Shown here in pieces: positions 5,226 to 6,281 of a stretch of 6,281 nt of DNA. The number at the start of each line of letters is the position of its first letter. The first letter of the stretch is position 1. The notes beneath the pieces are model-generated. The model saw only the letters and a program-made list of their open reading frames with translations, was not told where the DNA came from and ran no database searches. Source of the DNA: Campylobacterales bacterium (GTDB lineage: Bacteria > Campylobacterota > Campylobacteria > Campylobacterales > JALSKU01). The translations under genes were made by a program, and so were the position numbers. The stretch covers positions 1 to 6,281 of the forward strand of contig JALVWW010000323.1 of NCBI GenBank assembly GCA_027023175.1. Direction: 5' to 3'.

Positions 5226-6149
5226 TTAGCTCCTGTGCTTATCAAGCCAAACCATTATACCTTTTTGGGCGTGAAGTCTGTTTTCAGCTTCATCAAATAT
5301 TACGCTTTGAGGACTTTCAAGTACCTCTTCGCTTACTTCCTGACCCCTGTAGGCAGGCAAACAGTGTAAAAATATAGCATCTTTTTTTGCCAAATCCATC
5401 AAAGAACTATCTACTTCAAACCCTTTAAAATCCAACTCTCTTTGCTTTTTTTCATCCTCTTGTCCCATTGAAGCCCAAGTATCGGTTGTGACAACATCTG
5501 CATCTTTTACGGTAGCTTTAGGGTCGTTTGTTATAGTTATTTTTGCACCGCTTGTTCTTGCATTTTCCAAAGCTCTGCTTAGGATATTCTCATCTACTTC
5601 ATAACCTTTTGGAGTTGCGATGGATAGTTCAAACCCCATTTTGGATGAAAGCATAAGCCAAGAGTGAGCCATATTGTTTCCATCACCTATATATGCTACT
5701 TTCGCATTATCAGCTTTAGAGTATTCTATCATAGTCATATAGTCAGCCATAAGTTGAACAGGATGAAATTCATCAGTCAAGCCGTTTATCACAGGGACTT
5801 TGGAGTATGCTGCAAATTCTTTTACACTTTTTTGCTTGAATGTTCTTATCATCACCATATCAACCATGCGACTTATCACTCTGGCAGTATCTTTTACAGG
5901 TTCACCGCGTCCTAATTGAGTATCACGGGAACTTAAAAATAGAGCATGACCACCTAGCTGGGTCATACCTACTTCAAAGCTTACTCTTGTTCTTGTGCTG
6001 CTTTTTTCAAATATCATTGCAAGACTTTTATCTTTCATTCTGTGATTTATTACACCGTTTTTAACTTCTGCCTTTATATCAAAAGCGATATTTAATATCT
6101 CTATCAATTCTTCTTTGGTGAAATCATCGAGTGTCAAAAAGTGTCTCAT
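5226..6149 (-). CDS. argF: Ornithine carbamoyltransferase
   Basis: This cytoplasmic enzyme makes citrulline from ornithine and carbamoyl phosphate in arginine synthesis. The protein has 307 residues, typical of the family. The carbamoyl phosphate loop STRTR is at 51-55, with RGEP at 81-84, Arg102 and the HPVQ motif (129-132). NGLTD (122-126) precedes HPVQ. The nucleotide-like fold motif GDGNN is at 155-159. Ornithine-binding DTWASMG lies at 223-229 and the catalytic HCLP loop at 262-265, followed by Arg291 near the end. DTWxSMG and HCLP separate it from aspartate carbamoyltransferase. The anabolic role is inferred from the absence of arcA or arcC nearby, which the window only partly tests. 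The ATG has an AAAGGA site 6 bases upstream. It is the first gene of a tight cluster with the UPF0763 gene (1-base gap) and hemN, and a likely promoter lies just upstream. Confidence 0.96.
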   Translation of the reverse strand: MRHFLTLDDFTKEELIEILNIAFDIKAEVKNGVINHRMKDKSLAMIFEKSSTRTRVSFEVGMTQLGGHALFLSSRDTQLGRGEPVKDTARVISRMVDMVMIRTFKQKSVKEFAAYSKVPVINGLTDEFHPVQLMADYMTMIEYSKADNAKVAYIGDGNNMAHSWLMLSSKMGFELSIATPKGYEVDENILSRALENARTSGAKITITNDPKATVKDADVVTTDTWASMGQEDEKKQRELDFKGFEVDSSLMDLAKKDAIFLHCLPAYRGQEVSEEVLESPQSVIFDEAENRLHAQKGIMVWLDKHRS

Positions 6150-6174
6150 ATACTATCCTTTTAAAAAAGAGCTT

Positions 6175-6180
6175 ATAATA
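6175..6180 (-). promoter_or_regulatory. Candidate -10 box for the argF operon
   Basis: TATTAT on the minus strand lies about 26 bases upstream of the argF ATG, and would give a leader of roughly 20 bases that contains the AAAGGA ribosome binding site. No -35 is visible, but Campylobacterota sigma-70 promoters usually lack one. The region is so AT-rich that nearby alternatives, such as an overlapping TATAAG or TATATT further upstream, cannot be excluded. No clear arginine repressor box is seen. Confidence 0.4.
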
Positions 6181-6242
6181 TCTAAATATATCTAAAAATA
6201 ACTTAATAAATTTTTTTACTCTTATCAATTTTAAGTTTTATG

Positions 6243-6251
6243 TGCTATAAT
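6243..6251 (+). promoter_or_regulatory. Extended -10 promoter for a divergent plus-strand gene beyond the window
   Basis: TGCTATAAT is a perfect extended -10 (TGnTATAAT). It is preceded by T-rich tracts of the kind that replace the -35 in Campylobacterota, and it is the best promoter match in the window. Transcription would start near 6258 and run rightwards out of the window. The gene it serves is not visible. Confidence 0.7.
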
Positions 6252-6268
6252 TCGAAAAAATTGAGAAG

Positions 6269-6273
6269 AAGGA
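6269..6273 (+). promoter_or_regulatory. Ribosome binding site of the gene that begins just past the right edge
   Basis: AAGGA (within AGAAGGACAG) lies 18-22 bases after the extended -10 on the same strand. With normal spacing the start codon would be at or just after base 6281, so a plus-strand gene, divergent from argF, should begin at the edge. Its identity cannot be read from this window. Confidence 0.55.
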
Positions 6274-6281
6274 CAGCAAGC

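Noticed and set aside
5224..5245. TTG start at 5245 for the UPF0763 gene, giving seven more residues
   Set aside because: The ATG at 5224 has AGGAG at ideal spacing directly after the argF stop. The longer form would overlap argF without a comparable site.
4956..5369. Plus-strand open frame of 137 codons across the UPF0763/argF junction
   Set aside because: It is the reverse of two well-supported genes with a tight junction. Its serine- and phenylalanine-rich translation is what antisense of lysine- and glutamate-rich genes gives.
6214..6223. TTTTACTCTT shared between the argF upstream region and the frd upstream dyad (1000-1009)
   Set aside because: The argF copy lacks the inverted partner, and a similar string occurs inside hemN, so it is probably chance in AT-rich DNA.

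Overview
The window is about 6.3 kb of low-GC DNA in which every supported gene lies on the minus strand. Protein signatures point to Campylobacterota (epsilonproteobacteria), probably a Sulfurimonas- or Sulfurovum-like free-living member, though the genus is inference. The main evidence is a Wolinella-type di-haem fumarate reductase cytochrome b followed by frdA, a UPF0763/DUF2603 protein (a family I associate with this phylum), and the order argF - UPF0763 - hemN - (Fe-S) protein. From memory, Campylobacter jejuni has the same order at Cj0994c to Cj0991c.

Reading in the direction of transcription (right to left): 6150-6281 is a divergent intergenic region with a likely argF promoter and, on the plus strand, a strong extended -10 promoter plus ribosome binding site for a gene that starts just outside the window. 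argF (ornithine carbamoyltransferase), the UPF0763 gene and hemN (oxygen-independent coproporphyrinogen III dehydrogenase) follow with a 1-base gap and a 4-base overlap, so they look like one translationally coupled operon. After a 72-base gap comes a GlpC/LutA-like iron-sulfur protein with two 4Fe-4S motifs and two CCG domains. After a 41-base gap comes lgt (prolipoprotein diacylglyceryl transferase). A 229-base gap with two inverted repeats separates lgt from frdC and the first 42 codons of frdA, which runs off the left edge.

Functionally the genes are housekeeping and anaerobic-energy genes: arginine synthesis, haem synthesis without oxygen, a redox protein of unknown partner, lipoprotein maturation, and menaquinol-dependent fumarate respiration. 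No mobile element, CRISPR array, tRNA or rRNA is visible.

The least ordinary signal is in the gaps. All three gaps downstream of hemN, the Fe-S gene and lgt hold short arrays with a 7-base period (units such as GGATTTA, AGTGCTA and GTCACTA). Each begins at, or within a few bases of, the stop codon of the gene before it. The units carry a CTAA or CTAG core, so they place stop codons on both strands, and a 7-base period cycles these through the reading frames. The arrays after lgt and after hemN share a nearly identical 22-base core in opposite orientation.
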